Part shown: positions 53,603-62,362 of the stretch, piece by piece
How the letters are laid out: every line of letters starts with the position of its first letter
Position numbering within the stretch: position 1 is the first letter of the stretch
Assembly: GCF_014055005.1 (NCBI RefSeq)
Contig: NZ_CP059570.1
Span: 2,232,001 to 2,296,000 of the forward strand
Direction: 5' to 3'
Origin: Neisseria dentiae
GTDB lineage: Bacteria > Pseudomonadota > Gammaproteobacteria > Burkholderiales > Neisseriaceae
Length of the DNA: 64,000 nucleotides
Program-made: the position numbers and the translations under genes
The notes under the pieces: model-generated
Seen by the model: only the letters and a program-made list of their open reading frames with translations
What the model was told of the DNA's origin: nothing
Database searches by the model: none

Positions 53603-54421
53603 ATGAAACTGCCCGTTTTGTTTCTCGGCCACGGCAGCCCGATGAACGCCGTGCGCGACACGCCTTACAGCCGCAACTGGCGCCGGCTCGGCCAAGCGTT
53701 GCGGCAGCGCTACGGCGGCGAAATCCGCGCCGTGCTGGCCGTTTCCGCCCATTGGTGCACCGACGGCACCGCCGTAACCGCCATGCCCAAGCCGCGCACC
53801 ATCCACGATTTCGGCGGTTTTCCGCAGGAACTGTTCGACGTACGCTATCCCGCGCCGGGCAGCCCCGAATTGGCGGCCGAAATCCGATCGCTTCTGGGCG
53901 GACACGCCGTGGCCGCCGATTTCGGTTGGGGCTTGGATCACGGCACTTGGGGCGTGTTGTGCCATGTGTTTCCCGAAGCCGATATTCCCGTGGTGCAGCT
54001 GAGCCTGAATGTGAATCTCGACGCACCTGCCCATTTCGCGCTTGCCCGCCGCTTGGCACCGCTGCGCGAACAAGGCGTGCTGATTGTAGGCAGCGGCGAC
54101 ATCGTCCACAACCTGCGCCTGATGGACCGGCGTGCGCCCGACGAAGCCGGCAGTGCCTACGAATGGGCGGAAAGCGCGCGCAGCTTGGTGAACGGCTGGC
54201 TGGAAAACGGCGACACGCAGGCGCTCACCGATGAGGCGGCCTACCCGCCGGCGCTGCATCTGGCCGCGCCTACGCCCGAGCATTGGTGGCCGCTGCTGTA
54301 TGCCGCCGGTGCCGCCGGTGCAGACGAACCGTTGCAGATTTTCAACGACGACATCGTCGGCAAATCACTGAGCATGACTTCGGTGGTGTTCGGACACGAT
54401 GCGCTGTTTGAAGCGGTGTGA
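53603..54421 (+). CDS. DODA-type extradiol dioxygenase (YgiD/LigB family)
   Basis: A 272-residue protein of the LigB-type dioxygenase superfamily. Metal ligands are suggested by LFLGHGSPMNAV, TIHDFGGFPQELF and WGLDHGTWGVLCHVFP, with GSGDIVHNLR completing the site. Bacterial members (YgiD) cleave catechol rings such as L-DOPA; the physiological substrate is usually unknown. The start is the ATG at 53603; a 7-residue longer form from 53582 is possible. Confidence 0.87.
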   Translation: MKLPVLFLGHGSPMNAVRDTPYSRNWRRLGQALRQRYGGEIRAVLAVSAHWCTDGTAVTAMPKPRTIHDFGGFPQELFDVRYPAPGSPELAAEIRSLLGGHAVAADFGWGLDHGTWGVLCHVFPEADIPVVQLSLNVNLDAPAHFALARRLAPLREQGVLIVGSGDIVHNLRLMDRRAPDEAGSAYEWAESARSLVNGWLENGDTQALTDEAAYPPALHLAAPTPEHWWPLLYAAGAAGADEPLQIFNDDIVGKSLSMTSVVFGHDALFEAV

Positions 54422-54499
54422 TGCGTTTTGATGCAACGTAAAGGTTGGGAAGCCGGTTCGGTTTTCCGCAAAACTTCAGGCCGTCTGAAACACCCGATC

Positions 54500-54588
54500 G
54501 CCGTCATACCCGGACGTGGTTCGAGTATCGGCCATTTTTGGAAAACAATGAGATGCCCGGGTCAAGCCCGGGCATGACGCAGGAGTTA
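54500..54588. repeat. Core B repeat, partial
   Basis: CGTCATACCCGGACGTGGTT and GCCCGGGTCAAGCCCGGGCA arms without the outer GAGACCTTTGC ends, following a DUS downstream of the dioxygenase gene. Confidence 0.65.
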
Positions 54589-54644
54589 AATCCGGCATAA
54601 CTTGTAACTCCCTGAGGCCGTCTGAAATCTTCTTCAGACGGCCT

Positions 54645-54809
54645 GAGACCTTTGCAAAATTCTTTCCGACACCTTAAAACACTTGCGTCATGCTCGGGCT
54701 TGACCCGAGCATCTGTTTGTTTGTGAAGAAAAAGAGATACTCGGGTCAAGCCCGAGTATGGCGAAATATAAATAAATTCAGGATTAAAACGGCTTTTTGC
54801 AAAGGTCTC
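54645..54809. mobile_element. GAGACCTTTGCAAAA-ended MITE, core B (intact ends)
   Basis: A 165-bp copy: GAGACCTTTGCAAAATTC to CTTTTTGCAAAGGTCTC, very similar to 50193-50358 in the same orientation. It lies next to the 3' end of the mrp gene. Confidence 0.88.
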
Positions 54810-54835
54810 GGCCTGAGTGTATGCCAACCTTTATC

Positions 54836-55915
54836 CTATTCCACCACGATTCTCGGGAAGCGGCTGCTGAAATCTTTGCCTTTGTCGGCCACCGCCAATG
54901 CAATCTGCCAGGCGGCTTCGGTGTAGATGCCGGCGATGGCGGGCTGAGCCTGCTGCATGGCAAACGCCGTGCCGTTGTCCATCGCTTCGCGCACGGGCAG
55001 GCTCAGGGGCAGTTGGCCGAGCAGCGGCACACCGAGTTTGGCGGCCAGGTTTTTGCCGCCGTCGCTGCCGAACACGGCTTCGGCATGGCCGCAGTTGGAG
55101 CAGATGTGCACCGACATATTCTCCAGCACGCCGAAAATCGGGATATTCACTTTTTGGAACATATCCACCGCTTTGCGCGCGTCGATTAAGGCGATGTCTT
55201 GCGGGGTGGTAACCACCACCGAGCCGGTTACGGGGATTTTCTGCGACAGGGTGAGCTGGATGTCGCCGGTGCCGGGCGGCAGGTCGATGAAGAGGTAGTC
55301 CACGTCGTCCCATTCGCTTTGGAACAGCAGCTGCTGCAACGCCTGGCTGAGCATGGGGCCGCGCCACACCACCGCTTGGTCGGTGTCGACCAGAAAACCG
55401 ATAGACATCACCTGTATGCCGCCTTCGGCCTGCACGGGCACCAGCTTCTGATTTTCCTGCGAAGGTTTGCCGTCGGCCACGCCGAGCATGGTGGGCTGGC
55501 TGGGGCCGTAGAGGTCGGCATCGAGCACGCCCACGCGCGCGCCCATGCGCGACATGGCGGCGGCAAGGTTGGCGGTGGTGGTGGATTTGCCCACGCCGCC
55601 TTTGCCCGAGGCGATGGCGATGATGTTTTTCACGCCCTTAATCGTGGTCACGCCGGGTTGCACTTTGTGGGTGCCGATAAGCACGTCGATACCCAAATGA
55701 ACGGGCGTGCTGCCGGTGAGCGGCGTTAGGGCCGTCTGAACGCGTTCGGCCAGCTCCTGCCCGATGTGGGCAACGGGAAAGCCGAACTGCAAACGGATAT
55801 GCAGGCCGTCTGAACGCGCTTCTACCTGCTGCACGGCTTTTTCGCCGCCCAGCGTGCGGGTGCTGCGGGGGATTTCAACCGCATCCAGTGCGGCTCGGAT
55901 TTCTGAAATATTCAT
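54836..55915 (-). CDS. apbC: Mrp/ApbC-family iron-sulfur cluster carrier ATPase
   Basis: A 359-residue P-loop protein: an N-terminal MIP18/DUF59 domain (~1-85), then the deviant Walker A GKGGVGKSTTTANLAAA, VLDADLYGPSQPTMLGV, and the cluster-binding CSNCGHAEAVFG near the C-terminus. It carries [4Fe-4S] clusters to target proteins. The start is taken as the ATG at 55915 (MNISEIRAALDA), with AAAGGC 6 nt upstream; an ATG six codons earlier is also possible. Confidence 0.93.
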   Translation of the reverse strand: MNISEIRAALDAVEIPRSTRTLGGEKAVQQVEARSDGLHIRLQFGFPVAHIGQELAERVQTALTPLTGSTPVHLGIDVLIGTHKVQPGVTTIKGVKNIIAIASGKGGVGKSTTTANLAAAMSRMGARVGVLDADLYGPSQPTMLGVADGKPSQENQKLVPVQAEGGIQVMSIGFLVDTDQAVVWRGPMLSQALQQLLFQSEWDDVDYLFIDLPPGTGDIQLTLSQKIPVTGSVVVTTPQDIALIDARKAVDMFQKVNIPIFGVLENMSVHICSNCGHAEAVFGSDGGKNLAAKLGVPLLGQLPLSLPVREAMDNGTAFAMQQAQPAIAGIYTEAAWQIALAVADKGKDFSSRFPRIVVE

Positions 55916-56080
55916 GTATGCGCCTTTGGCCATATTCCGGCAATAGATTAACGCCCGGTATTTTAGCAGAACTCGGCGCGGCCAACGGCGGTTTCAGACG
56001 GCCTGCGCCCCCTGCAAGCGCTTTCCTTTATAACTTTCCTTTATAATAACAACCGCTTCACATCAAAAAAGGATAGGAAA

Positions 56081-57049
56081 ATGACCAAAAAAGTAGGTAA
56101 CAAAGTGGTGGTTATCGGCACCGGCGCAGTGGGCATCAGCTACGCCTATTCGATGCTCAACCAAGGCCATTGCGACGATATGATATTAATCGACCTCAAC
56201 CGCAAGCGTGCCGAAGGCGAAGCGCGCGACCTGCGCCACGGCGTGCCCTATGCGCTCACCCCCACTCGCATTTCGGTGGGTGGTTATGCCGACTGCTCCG
56301 ATGCCGACATCGTCTGCATCTGCGCCGGCCTGCCGCAACGCCCCGGCGAAACCCGCCTCGACCTCATCGACAACAACCTCAAGATATTCCACAGCATCGT
56401 TACCGCCGTGATGGCTTCGGGCTTCAACGGCATTTTCCTGGTGGCCACCAACCCCGTGGACGTGCTCTCTTACGCCACCTGGAAATTTTCCGGCCTACCC
56501 AAAGAGCGCGTAATCGGCTCCGGCACCATTCTCGACACTGCCCGCCTGCGCGTGTGTTTAGGCAACGAATTCCAAGTTGCCCCCGTGAGCATAGACGCCA
56601 TGATGATCGGCGAACACGGCGACAGCGTGATTGCCGCCTGGAGCACCGCCAACATCGCCGGCATGCCCCTGAAACAGATTCTCGAACAAGAGGCCGACGG
56701 CAAGGCCCATATGGAAAAAATCTACAACAACGTGCGCAACGCCGCCTATGAAATCATCGAAGCCAAAGGCTCCACCAGCCTCGGCATCGGCATGGGTTTG
56801 AGCCGCATATCCAACGCTATTTTGCACAACCAAAGCGTGGTGCTCACCGTTTCGACGCTGCTCGAAGGCGAATTCGGCGAACACGGCGTTTATATCGGCG
56901 TGCCCGCCGTCATCAACCGCCGCGGCGCGGTGCGTGTGATCAACAAACCGCTGGATGCCGGCGAATCGGCGCTGTTTGCCGAATCCGCCCGCCTGCTCAA
57001 AGGCTACCAGCAGAAAGTGGATGAATTTTCAGCGGCCAAGGCTGTCTGA
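56081..57049 (+). CDS. ldh: L-lactate dehydrogenase (NAD-dependent)
   Basis: A 322-residue LDH/MDH-family enzyme. The NAD motif VVVIGTGAVGISYAYSM, the substrate loop AGLPQRPGETRLDLI with Gln at the specificity position (Arg in malate dehydrogenases) and the catalytic IGEHGDSVIAAWS support lactate dehydrogenase. It would reduce pyruvate to L-lactate in fermentation or run in reverse. Neisseria are better known for respiratory lactate oxidation, so this fermentative type is notable. AAAGGATAGGAAA precedes the ATG. Monocistronic. Confidence 0.88.
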   Translation: MTKKVGNKVVVIGTGAVGISYAYSMLNQGHCDDMILIDLNRKRAEGEARDLRHGVPYALTPTRISVGGYADCSDADIVCICAGLPQRPGETRLDLIDNNLKIFHSIVTAVMASGFNGIFLVATNPVDVLSYATWKFSGLPKERVIGSGTILDTARLRVCLGNEFQVAPVSIDAMMIGEHGDSVIAAWSTANIAGMPLKQILEQEADGKAHMEKIYNNVRNAAYEIIEAKGSTSLGIGMGLSRISNAILHNQSVVLTVSTLLEGEFGEHGVYIGVPAVINRRGAVRVINKPLDAGESALFAESARLLKGYQQKVDEFSAAKAV

Positions 57050-57078
57050 AAAAACATCTGAAACATAGGCATCTGATG

Positions 57079-57116
57079 CGTGAGGCCGTCTGAAAAGTTT
57101 TTCAGACGGCCTCACG
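57079..57116 (+). terminator. Inverted DUS terminator after ldh
   Basis: CGTGAGGCCGTCTGAAAA and TTTTTCAGACGGCCTCACG form an extended perfect stem. Confidence 0.85.
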
Positions 57117-57141
57117 CCTTTGAGAAATTCATTTCAGCATA

Positions 57142-57332
57142 TTAGGGAGTGTAGTCGACCGCGTTGCGGCGGTATTTTTGGTCAAAATCCGCATCTGCGG
57201 CGTTAGGTAGCATAGCGGACTTGCGAAGCTAAAATGCTCGCAAGATGTCCAATCTTGCTGCGCTTTTTGCCTTGCATCTGCGAATTTTCTCTCAAAAAAC
57301 CGCTTCGCAAGCCTTCTGACTACACTCCCTAA
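57142..57332. mobile_element. 191-bp foldback element with TTAGGGAGTGTAGTC ends
   Basis: TTAGGGAGTGTAGTC at the left and GACTACACTCCCTAA at the right are perfect inverted repeats; imperfect pairing continues inward for about 55 bp. There is no gene inside. It is unrelated to the Correia and GAGACC families. It fills most of the gap between ldh and the convergent flavoprotein gene. Confidence 0.8.
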
Positions 57333-57338
57333 AAATCT

Positions 57339-57425
57339 GCGTCATACCCGGGCTTGACCCGAGTATCTGTTATTTTTTTCGGTAATTTTAAGATACCCGG
57401 GTCAAGCCCGAGTATGACGGATGTA
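57339..57425. repeat. Core B repeat, partial
   Basis: CGTCATACCCGGGCTTGACC and ACCCGGGTCAAGCCCGAGTA arms directly follow the 191-bp foldback element; outer ends are missing. Confidence 0.7.
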
Positions 57426-57448
57426 GTTTTCCCTAAGCCGGTTGGCCG

Positions 57449-58696
57449 TTAATCCGCCGCTTCGGCCGCACACACCGCCGAAGCCCACGCCCAATGGAAG
57501 TTATAGCCGCCGAGCCAGCCGGTGATGTCGGTTACTTCGCCGATAAAATAAAGGCCGCTTTGCAACCTGCTCTGCATGGTTTTCGGGTCGATTTCCTTCA
57601 CACTCACCCCGCCGCGGGTGGCTTCGGCTTTTTTATGACCGTCCGAACCACTGGGCAGCAGCATCCAATTATTCAGACTATCGCCCAGCTTCTGCAACAC
57701 GGCATTGGACGTGTCGGCCCATTTATGCGCGGCAAACGGCGCAAATTCGGCGCGGGCGAGCCAGAAATCGAGCAGGCGTTCGGGCAGCGCGGGGCAGAGC
57801 TGTTTCAGCGCGGTGTTGAGCTGGATTTTCCGGCCGTGCTTGCCGTCGCACAAAGCCTGCGCCAGCCGGCTCTCTGGCACTAAATCGATGTGCAGCGCCC
57901 GGCCCGGCTGCCAATAGCTGGAAACCTGCAAAATGGCGGGGCCGCTCAAACCTTTGTGGCGGAACAGCAGGTCTTCATCAAAAACAACGGCCTGTTTGCC
58001 TTCGCCCGTGGCGATGCGCACGGGCAGCGCAATGCCGGCCAGGCTGTCGAAGCCCTGTTGCGCCCAATGCTCGAAACGCAGCGGCACCAGCGCGGCTTCG
58101 GGCGGAACGATGCTGTGGCCGAACTGTTTGGCCAGCTCGTAGCCGAACGGCGTGGCGCCCACCGCAGGCACGGCCAGGCCGCCGGTGGCCACCACCAGAT
58201 TGCGGCAGCGGAAAACGCCCTGATCGGTGCAGACTTCAAACCGTGCGCCTTCCGGCTCCGCCTGCAACACGCGCACCGCCGCAACGGTGCAGCCGGTGTA
58301 CCAGCTCACGCCGCCGCGGGCGCACTCGTTTTGCAGCATGGCAATGATGTCTTGCGCGCTGCGGTCGCAAAACATCTGGCCTTTGTGTTTTTCGTGATAG
58401 GCGATGCCGTGGCGGTCGAGCAGGTTCATAAAATCCTGCGCGGTGTAGCGCGACAGGGCGTGGCGCACGAAGCGCGGCTGCTGCGACACATAATATTGCG
58501 AGCCGTCGCGGCCGTTGAGGTTGCGGTTGGTGAAATTGCAGCGGCCGCCGCCGGAAATGCGGATTTTCTCGCCGATTTTCACGGCATGGTCGAGCAGGGC
58601 GACGCTGCGCCCTTTTTGGCCGGTGCGCGCCGCGCACATCATGCCGGCGGCGCCTGCGCCGATAATCAGGGTGTGGAAAAAACGTTGCGGCATCAT
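57449..58696 (-). CDS. NAD(P)/FAD-dependent oxidoreductase (HI0933/YhiN family)
   Basis: A 415-residue flavoprotein: FAD motif FFHTLIIGAGAAGMMCAARTGQKG, then GGGRCNFTN, the C-terminal YFIGEVTDITGWLGGYNFHWAWASA typical of the YhiN (HI0933) family. Related proteins include aminoacetone oxidase; the true substrate is unknown. Two Met codons start the frame (58696 and 58693). Confidence 0.88.
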   Translation of the reverse strand: MMPQRFFHTLIIGAGAAGMMCAARTGQKGRSVALLDHAVKIGEKIRISGGGRCNFTNRNLNGRDGSQYYVSQQPRFVRHALSRYTAQDFMNLLDRHGIAYHEKHKGQMFCDRSAQDIIAMLQNECARGGVSWYTGCTVAAVRVLQAEPEGARFEVCTDQGVFRCRNLVVATGGLAVPAVGATPFGYELAKQFGHSIVPPEAALVPLRFEHWAQQGFDSLAGIALPVRIATGEGKQAVVFDEDLLFRHKGLSGPAILQVSSYWQPGRALHIDLVPESRLAQALCDGKHGRKIQLNTALKQLCPALPERLLDFWLARAEFAPFAAHKWADTSNAVLQKLGDSLNNWMLLPSGSDGHKKAEATRGGVSVKEIDPKTMQSRLQSGLYFIGEVTDITGWLGGYNFHWAWASAVCAAEAAD

Positions 58697-58775
58697 GGTT
58701 TCGGGGCGGCTCGGGAAAAAGCGGATTATATAATCAAATGCCGCGCAGGCCGTCTGAAACTTTTTCAGACGGCCT

Positions 58776-58904
58776 GCGGCCTTTGTAAAATTCTTTTCGA
58801 TGCTTTAAACACTTGCGTCATGCTCGGGCTTGGCCCGAGCATCTTGTTGTTTGAAAAGAAACAGCAGATATTCGGGGCAAGCCTGAGTATTTTGCAAAAG
58901 TCTC
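58776..58904. repeat. Core B MITE, internally deleted
   Basis: GCGGCCTTTGTAAAATTC at the left and GTATTTTGCAAAAGTCTC at the right enclose GCTCGGGCTTGGCCCGAGC and a decayed second arm; about 40 bp shorter than intact copies. It directly follows an inverted DUS pair (58746-58776). Confidence 0.7.
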
Positions 58905-58986
58905 CGCCTGCGGTTTTTGCAAAACCCGTATCGGTTGCCCACATTTCGGCTTGATAATATTCAGAGCCGGCCAGGATGTTCTTGTT

Positions 58987-60039
58987 TCAAGAAAGCGCAT
59001 CTTCCTGCCGCCCCAGCAGCATGGCGTCGCCGTAGCTGAAAAAACGGTATTGCTGCTCGACGGCGTGGCGGTAGATGCTGCGGATGTGCGCCGTGCCCGA
59101 AAACGCGCTCACCAGCATCAGCAGGGTGGATTTGGGCAGGTGGAAATTGGTGATCAGGCGGTCGGCCACGTTGAAACGGTAGCCCGGGGTAATGAAAATA
59201 TCGGTGTCGCCCGTGCCCGCTTTCAGACGGCCTGTTTCGCGGGCGGCCGATTCGAGCGCGCGCATCGACGTGGTGCCCACCGCCCACACGCGCCCGCCCC
59301 GCTGCTTCGCGGCTTCGACGGCGGCCACGGTTTCGGGCGGCACATCGAACCATTCGCTGTGCATTTTGTGTTCGGCGATGTTTTCCACCCGCACAGGCTG
59401 GAACGTGCCCGCGCCGACGTGCAGGGTAACTTCGGCCGTGCGCACGCCTTTGTTGCGCAGGGTTTGCAAGAGCGCGTCGGTAAAATGCAGGCCGGCGGTG
59501 GGGGCGGCCACCGCGCCCTGATGTTTGGCATACACGGTTTGGTAGCGTTCGTCGTCGCCATCGTCGGCGGCGCGTTCGATATAGGGCGGCAGCGGCAGGC
59601 GGCCGGTTTGTTCGAGAATGTCATAAACGCTGAGGGCGCCCTCGAAGCGCAGGCGGAACAGCTCCCCTTCGCGCGCTTCCATCACCGCGCGGATGCCGCC
59701 GTCGAACACCAGCACCGTGCCCGCTTTGGGCGATTTGGACGCGCGCACGTGCGCCAGCGCGCTGCTGCCGTCGAGCACGCGCTCGATTAAGGCTTCGATT
59801 CTGCCGCCGCTCTCTTTGGCGCCGAACAGCCGCGCCTTCATCACTTTGGTGTTGTTAAACACCAAAACATCGCCCTCGTTCAAATATTCGGGCAGCGCCG
59901 CAAACAGCGTGTCGGCCGGCGCCATACCGGGCAACGCAACCAAAAGGCGGCTGCCGCCGCGCTCGGCGCTGGGCTGTTGGGCAATCAAGGCTTCGGGCAG
60001 CTCGAAGTCGAAATCGGAAATGTGCATTTGGGTAGGCAA
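58987..60039 (-). CDS. queA: tRNA preQ1(34) S-adenosylmethionine ribosyltransferase-isomerase
   Basis: A 350-residue enzyme transferring the ribose of SAM to preQ1 at tRNA position 34 to give epoxyqueuosine. FDFELPEALIAQQPSAERGGSRLL, NNTKVMKARLFG, PLPPYIER, AAPTAGLHFT and ITNFHLPKSTLLMLVSAF are QueA signatures. The first ATG (60039) gives MPTQMHISDFDF; the ATG at 60027 (MHISDFDF) matches the usual family start equally well. Confidence 0.95.
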   Translation of the reverse strand: MPTQMHISDFDFELPEALIAQQPSAERGGSRLLVALPGMAPADTLFAALPEYLNEGDVLVFNNTKVMKARLFGAKESGGRIEALIERVLDGSSALAHVRASKSPKAGTVLVFDGGIRAVMEAREGELFRLRFEGALSVYDILEQTGRLPLPPYIERAADDGDDERYQTVYAKHQGAVAAPTAGLHFTDALLQTLRNKGVRTAEVTLHVGAGTFQPVRVENIAEHKMHSEWFDVPPETVAAVEAAKQRGGRVWAVGTTSMRALESAARETGRLKAGTGDTDIFITPGYRFNVADRLITNFHLPKSTLLMLVSAFSGTAHIRSIYRHAVEQQYRFFSYGDAMLLGRQEDALS

Positions 60040-60180
60040 ATCTGATTAACAAAGGGTGGTATTATACGCGCTTTTGGTTTCAGACGGCCTGAAACCCGCG
60101 ACACGCGAAACTTATCTGCCCGCCCTCTTTCCAATCTTCACATGGAGAAATACCGGCAAAGCCAACGGAAGGAGAAACCG

Positions 60181-60639
60181 ATGACGAATATTTTGATTAT
60201 GCTGGCGCTGCTCACCGCGCCCTATCTGCTGCTGCGCCTGTCGACTGCGGCCGGCTTCGGCCCGTTTGACAGCCGCGCCGCTGCGGCTTGGGGAGCGGGT
60301 ATTCTGTTTGTTTTCACCGGCACGGGGCATTTTATCCAAACCGAACAGTTCACTTGGATGCTGCCCGAATGGGTGCCGCAGCGCACTTTGCTGGTTTATG
60401 CAACAGGCGTGTTGGAATTCGCGATTGCCGCCGGCTTCTTTTTCGCCCGCACGCGCAGGTTGGCCGCTTTTGCCGCCATTACGGTTTTGATTGCGTTTTT
60501 TCCTGCCAATATTTATGCAGCCATGATGCGCATTCCGATGAGCGGCAATGCGTGGGGACCGGTTTATCTGCTGGTGCGCACACCGTTACAGGTATTTATC
60601 GTGGTTTGGATTTACCGGCTGATTGTTAAAGGGCGGTAA
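60181..60639 (+). CDS. DoxX-family membrane protein
   Basis: A 152-residue protein with four transmembrane helices: LTAPYLLLRLSTAA, AGILFVFTGTGHFIQTEQF, LLVYATGVLEFAIAAGFFFA and LAAFAAITVLIAFFPANIYAAM. The GTGHF and FPANIYAA patches fit DoxX-like proteins. Function unknown. The start is the ATG at 60181 with GGAAGGAGAAACC upstream; an earlier in-frame ATG (60142) would place the SD inside the gene. Confidence 0.85.
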   Translation: MTNILIMLALLTAPYLLLRLSTAAGFGPFDSRAAAAWGAGILFVFTGTGHFIQTEQFTWMLPEWVPQRTLLVYATGVLEFAIAAGFFFARTRRLAAFAAITVLIAFFPANIYAAMMRIPMSGNAWGPVYLLVRTPLQVFIVVWIYRLIVKGR

Positions 60640-60686
60640 ACACCGTTCTGAACAGGCCGAGACCTTTGCAAAAATACCTTGAGGCC

Positions 60687-60726
60687 GTCTGAAAAGCAAA
60701 AAAGGCGGAAACCTCCGCCTTTTTTC
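60687..60726. terminator. Rho-independent terminator
   Basis: AAAAAAGGCGGAAACCTCCGCCTTTTTT is a near-perfect palindrome with A and T tracts, between the convergent DoxX and NCS2 genes; a DUS lies just before it. Confidence 0.92.
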
Positions 60727-60746
60727 CAGATCGTGTCGCCGAGGGC

Positions 60747-62087
60747 TTATGCGCCCAAAAACCAGAATTTGGCCGCCCACGCCAGCGCCACCACCCACAC
60801 CATCGGCGGCACGTCTTTGGCACGGCCGCACAAGAGTTTGATAACGGCGTAGCTGATGAAGCCCATGGCGATGCCGTCGGCAATCGAATAAGAAAACGGC
60901 ATGAACACGATGGTGAGAAACGCAGGCGCGGCTTCGGTGATGTCGTTCCAGTCGATATCGGTGGCGCTGCGCATCATGTGCACGCCCACATACAGCAGCG
61001 CGGGCGCGGTGGCAAACGCGGGCACGCTCTGCACCAGCGGCGAAAACCACAAACAGGCCAGCATCAGCACGCCCACGGTAACGGCGGTCAAACCCGTGCG
61101 CCCGCCCGCCGACACGCCCGCCGCGCTTTCGATATAGGGCGTGGTGGACGACGTGCCCAAAGCCGCACCCGCCACAATGGCGGTGGAGTCGGCAAACAGG
61201 GCTTTTTTCAGGCGCGGCAGTTTGCCGTTGACCAGCAGCCCCGCACGGTGGGAAACGCCTACCAGCGTGCCGGTGCTGTCAAACAAGTCCACCAGGAAAA
61301 ACACGAAAATCACGCTGATCATGCTGATGTTGAACAGGCCGTTGAAATCCATCTGCATAAAGGTGGGCGCAATGCTCGGAATCTGGCCGACCACGCCTTT
61401 AAACTCGGTTAAACCCAGCGCGGCGGCAATGCCGGTTAACGCCAAAATGGTGAGGATAATCGCGCCGCGCACGCGGAAGTAATCCAACACAATCACCATC
61501 ACGAAACCCAAAAAGGTGAGCAAAACCGGCCAGTTGGGCAGCTTGGCGCCGTTTTCCTCCACATAGAAATTGCCCATTTTCACCAGCGTGGCCGGGCTGT
61601 CCACCACGATGCCCGCGCCTTTTAAGGCAATCAGGGCAAGAAACAGGCCGATACCGGCGGCAATCGACATTTTCAGGCTCATCGGCAGCGCGTTCACAAT
61701 CGCTTCGCGCACTTTGAAAAAGCTGAACAAAATAAAGATGATGCCCGACATAAACACGGCACCGAGGGCAACCTGCCACGGCACGCCCATGCCTTTGACC
61801 ACGGCGAAGGTAAAATAAGCGTTCAAGCCCATGCCGGGCGCCAGCGCAATCGGATAATTCGCCAGCAGCCCCATAATCAGGCAGCCGATGGCGGCGGAAA
61901 TACAGGTGGCCACGAAAACCGCGCCCATATCCATGCCGGTTTCCGAAAGAATCAGCGGGTTGACGATAACGATGTAGCACATCGCCAGAAAAGTGGTCAG
62001 GCCGGCCAGCAGCTCGGTGCGCACGGTGGTGCCGTGCTCGCTGAGTTTGAACAGGCGCTCCAAGAGGCCGTTTTGCGGAATATTCAT
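60747..62087 (-). CDS. NCS2-family purine permease (AzgA/GhxP-like)
   Basis: A 446-residue inner-membrane H+/nucleobase symporter with about 13 helices. TVRTELLAGLTTFLAMCYIVIVNPLIL at the start, NYPIALAPGMGLNAYFTF and LGTSSTTPYIESAAGVSAGGRTGLTAV are characteristic of the AzgA-like guanine/hypoxanthine (or adenine) branch. The exact base cannot be assigned. Confidence 0.92.
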   Translation of the reverse strand: MNIPQNGLLERLFKLSEHGTTVRTELLAGLTTFLAMCYIVIVNPLILSETGMDMGAVFVATCISAAIGCLIMGLLANYPIALAPGMGLNAYFTFAVVKGMGVPWQVALGAVFMSGIIFILFSFFKVREAIVNALPMSLKMSIAAGIGLFLALIALKGAGIVVDSPATLVKMGNFYVEENGAKLPNWPVLLTFLGFVMVIVLDYFRVRGAIILTILALTGIAAALGLTEFKGVVGQIPSIAPTFMQMDFNGLFNISMISVIFVFFLVDLFDSTGTLVGVSHRAGLLVNGKLPRLKKALFADSTAIVAGAALGTSSTTPYIESAAGVSAGGRTGLTAVTVGVLMLACLWFSPLVQSVPAFATAPALLYVGVHMMRSATDIDWNDITEAAPAFLTIVFMPFSYSIADGIAMGFISYAVIKLLCGRAKDVPPMVWVVALAWAAKFWFLGA

Positions 62088-62191
62088 GATGGTTCTGGTT
62101 AAAAAAAGTAAAACAGGCGCGCATTATAACGGATTTACCCGAAGATTTAAGTGGTTAGCCGGAAAAGATTTTTATCATCGCCTTGCCCTCT

Positions 62192-62213
62192 TCTAAATTT
62201 AAGTCGCTATAGA
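62192..62213. repeat. Solo Correia end
   Basis: CTAAATTTAAGTCGCTATAG resembles one terminal repeat of the full-length Correia element at 14846-15000, without the rest. Confidence 0.5.
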
Positions 62214-62254
62214 AATACTACCATGCGGAACCGATTAAGCCCGCCCGAGCGCCC

Positions 62255-62286
62255 GAGGCCGTCTGAAAACGGTTTCAGACGGCCTT
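62255..62286. terminator. Inverted DUS hairpin upstream of ydcF-like gene
   Basis: AGGCCGTCTGAAAAC and GTTTCAGACGGCCT face each other between the divergent NCS2 permease gene and the YdcF-like gene. Confidence 0.65.
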
Positions 62287-62362
62287 ACCGGCCTTAACCG
62301 CCGCCACCGCCACTTTTTCCCAATTACGGAAAACTCAGCCCTTTTTCTGAGTTCTAAACGTC

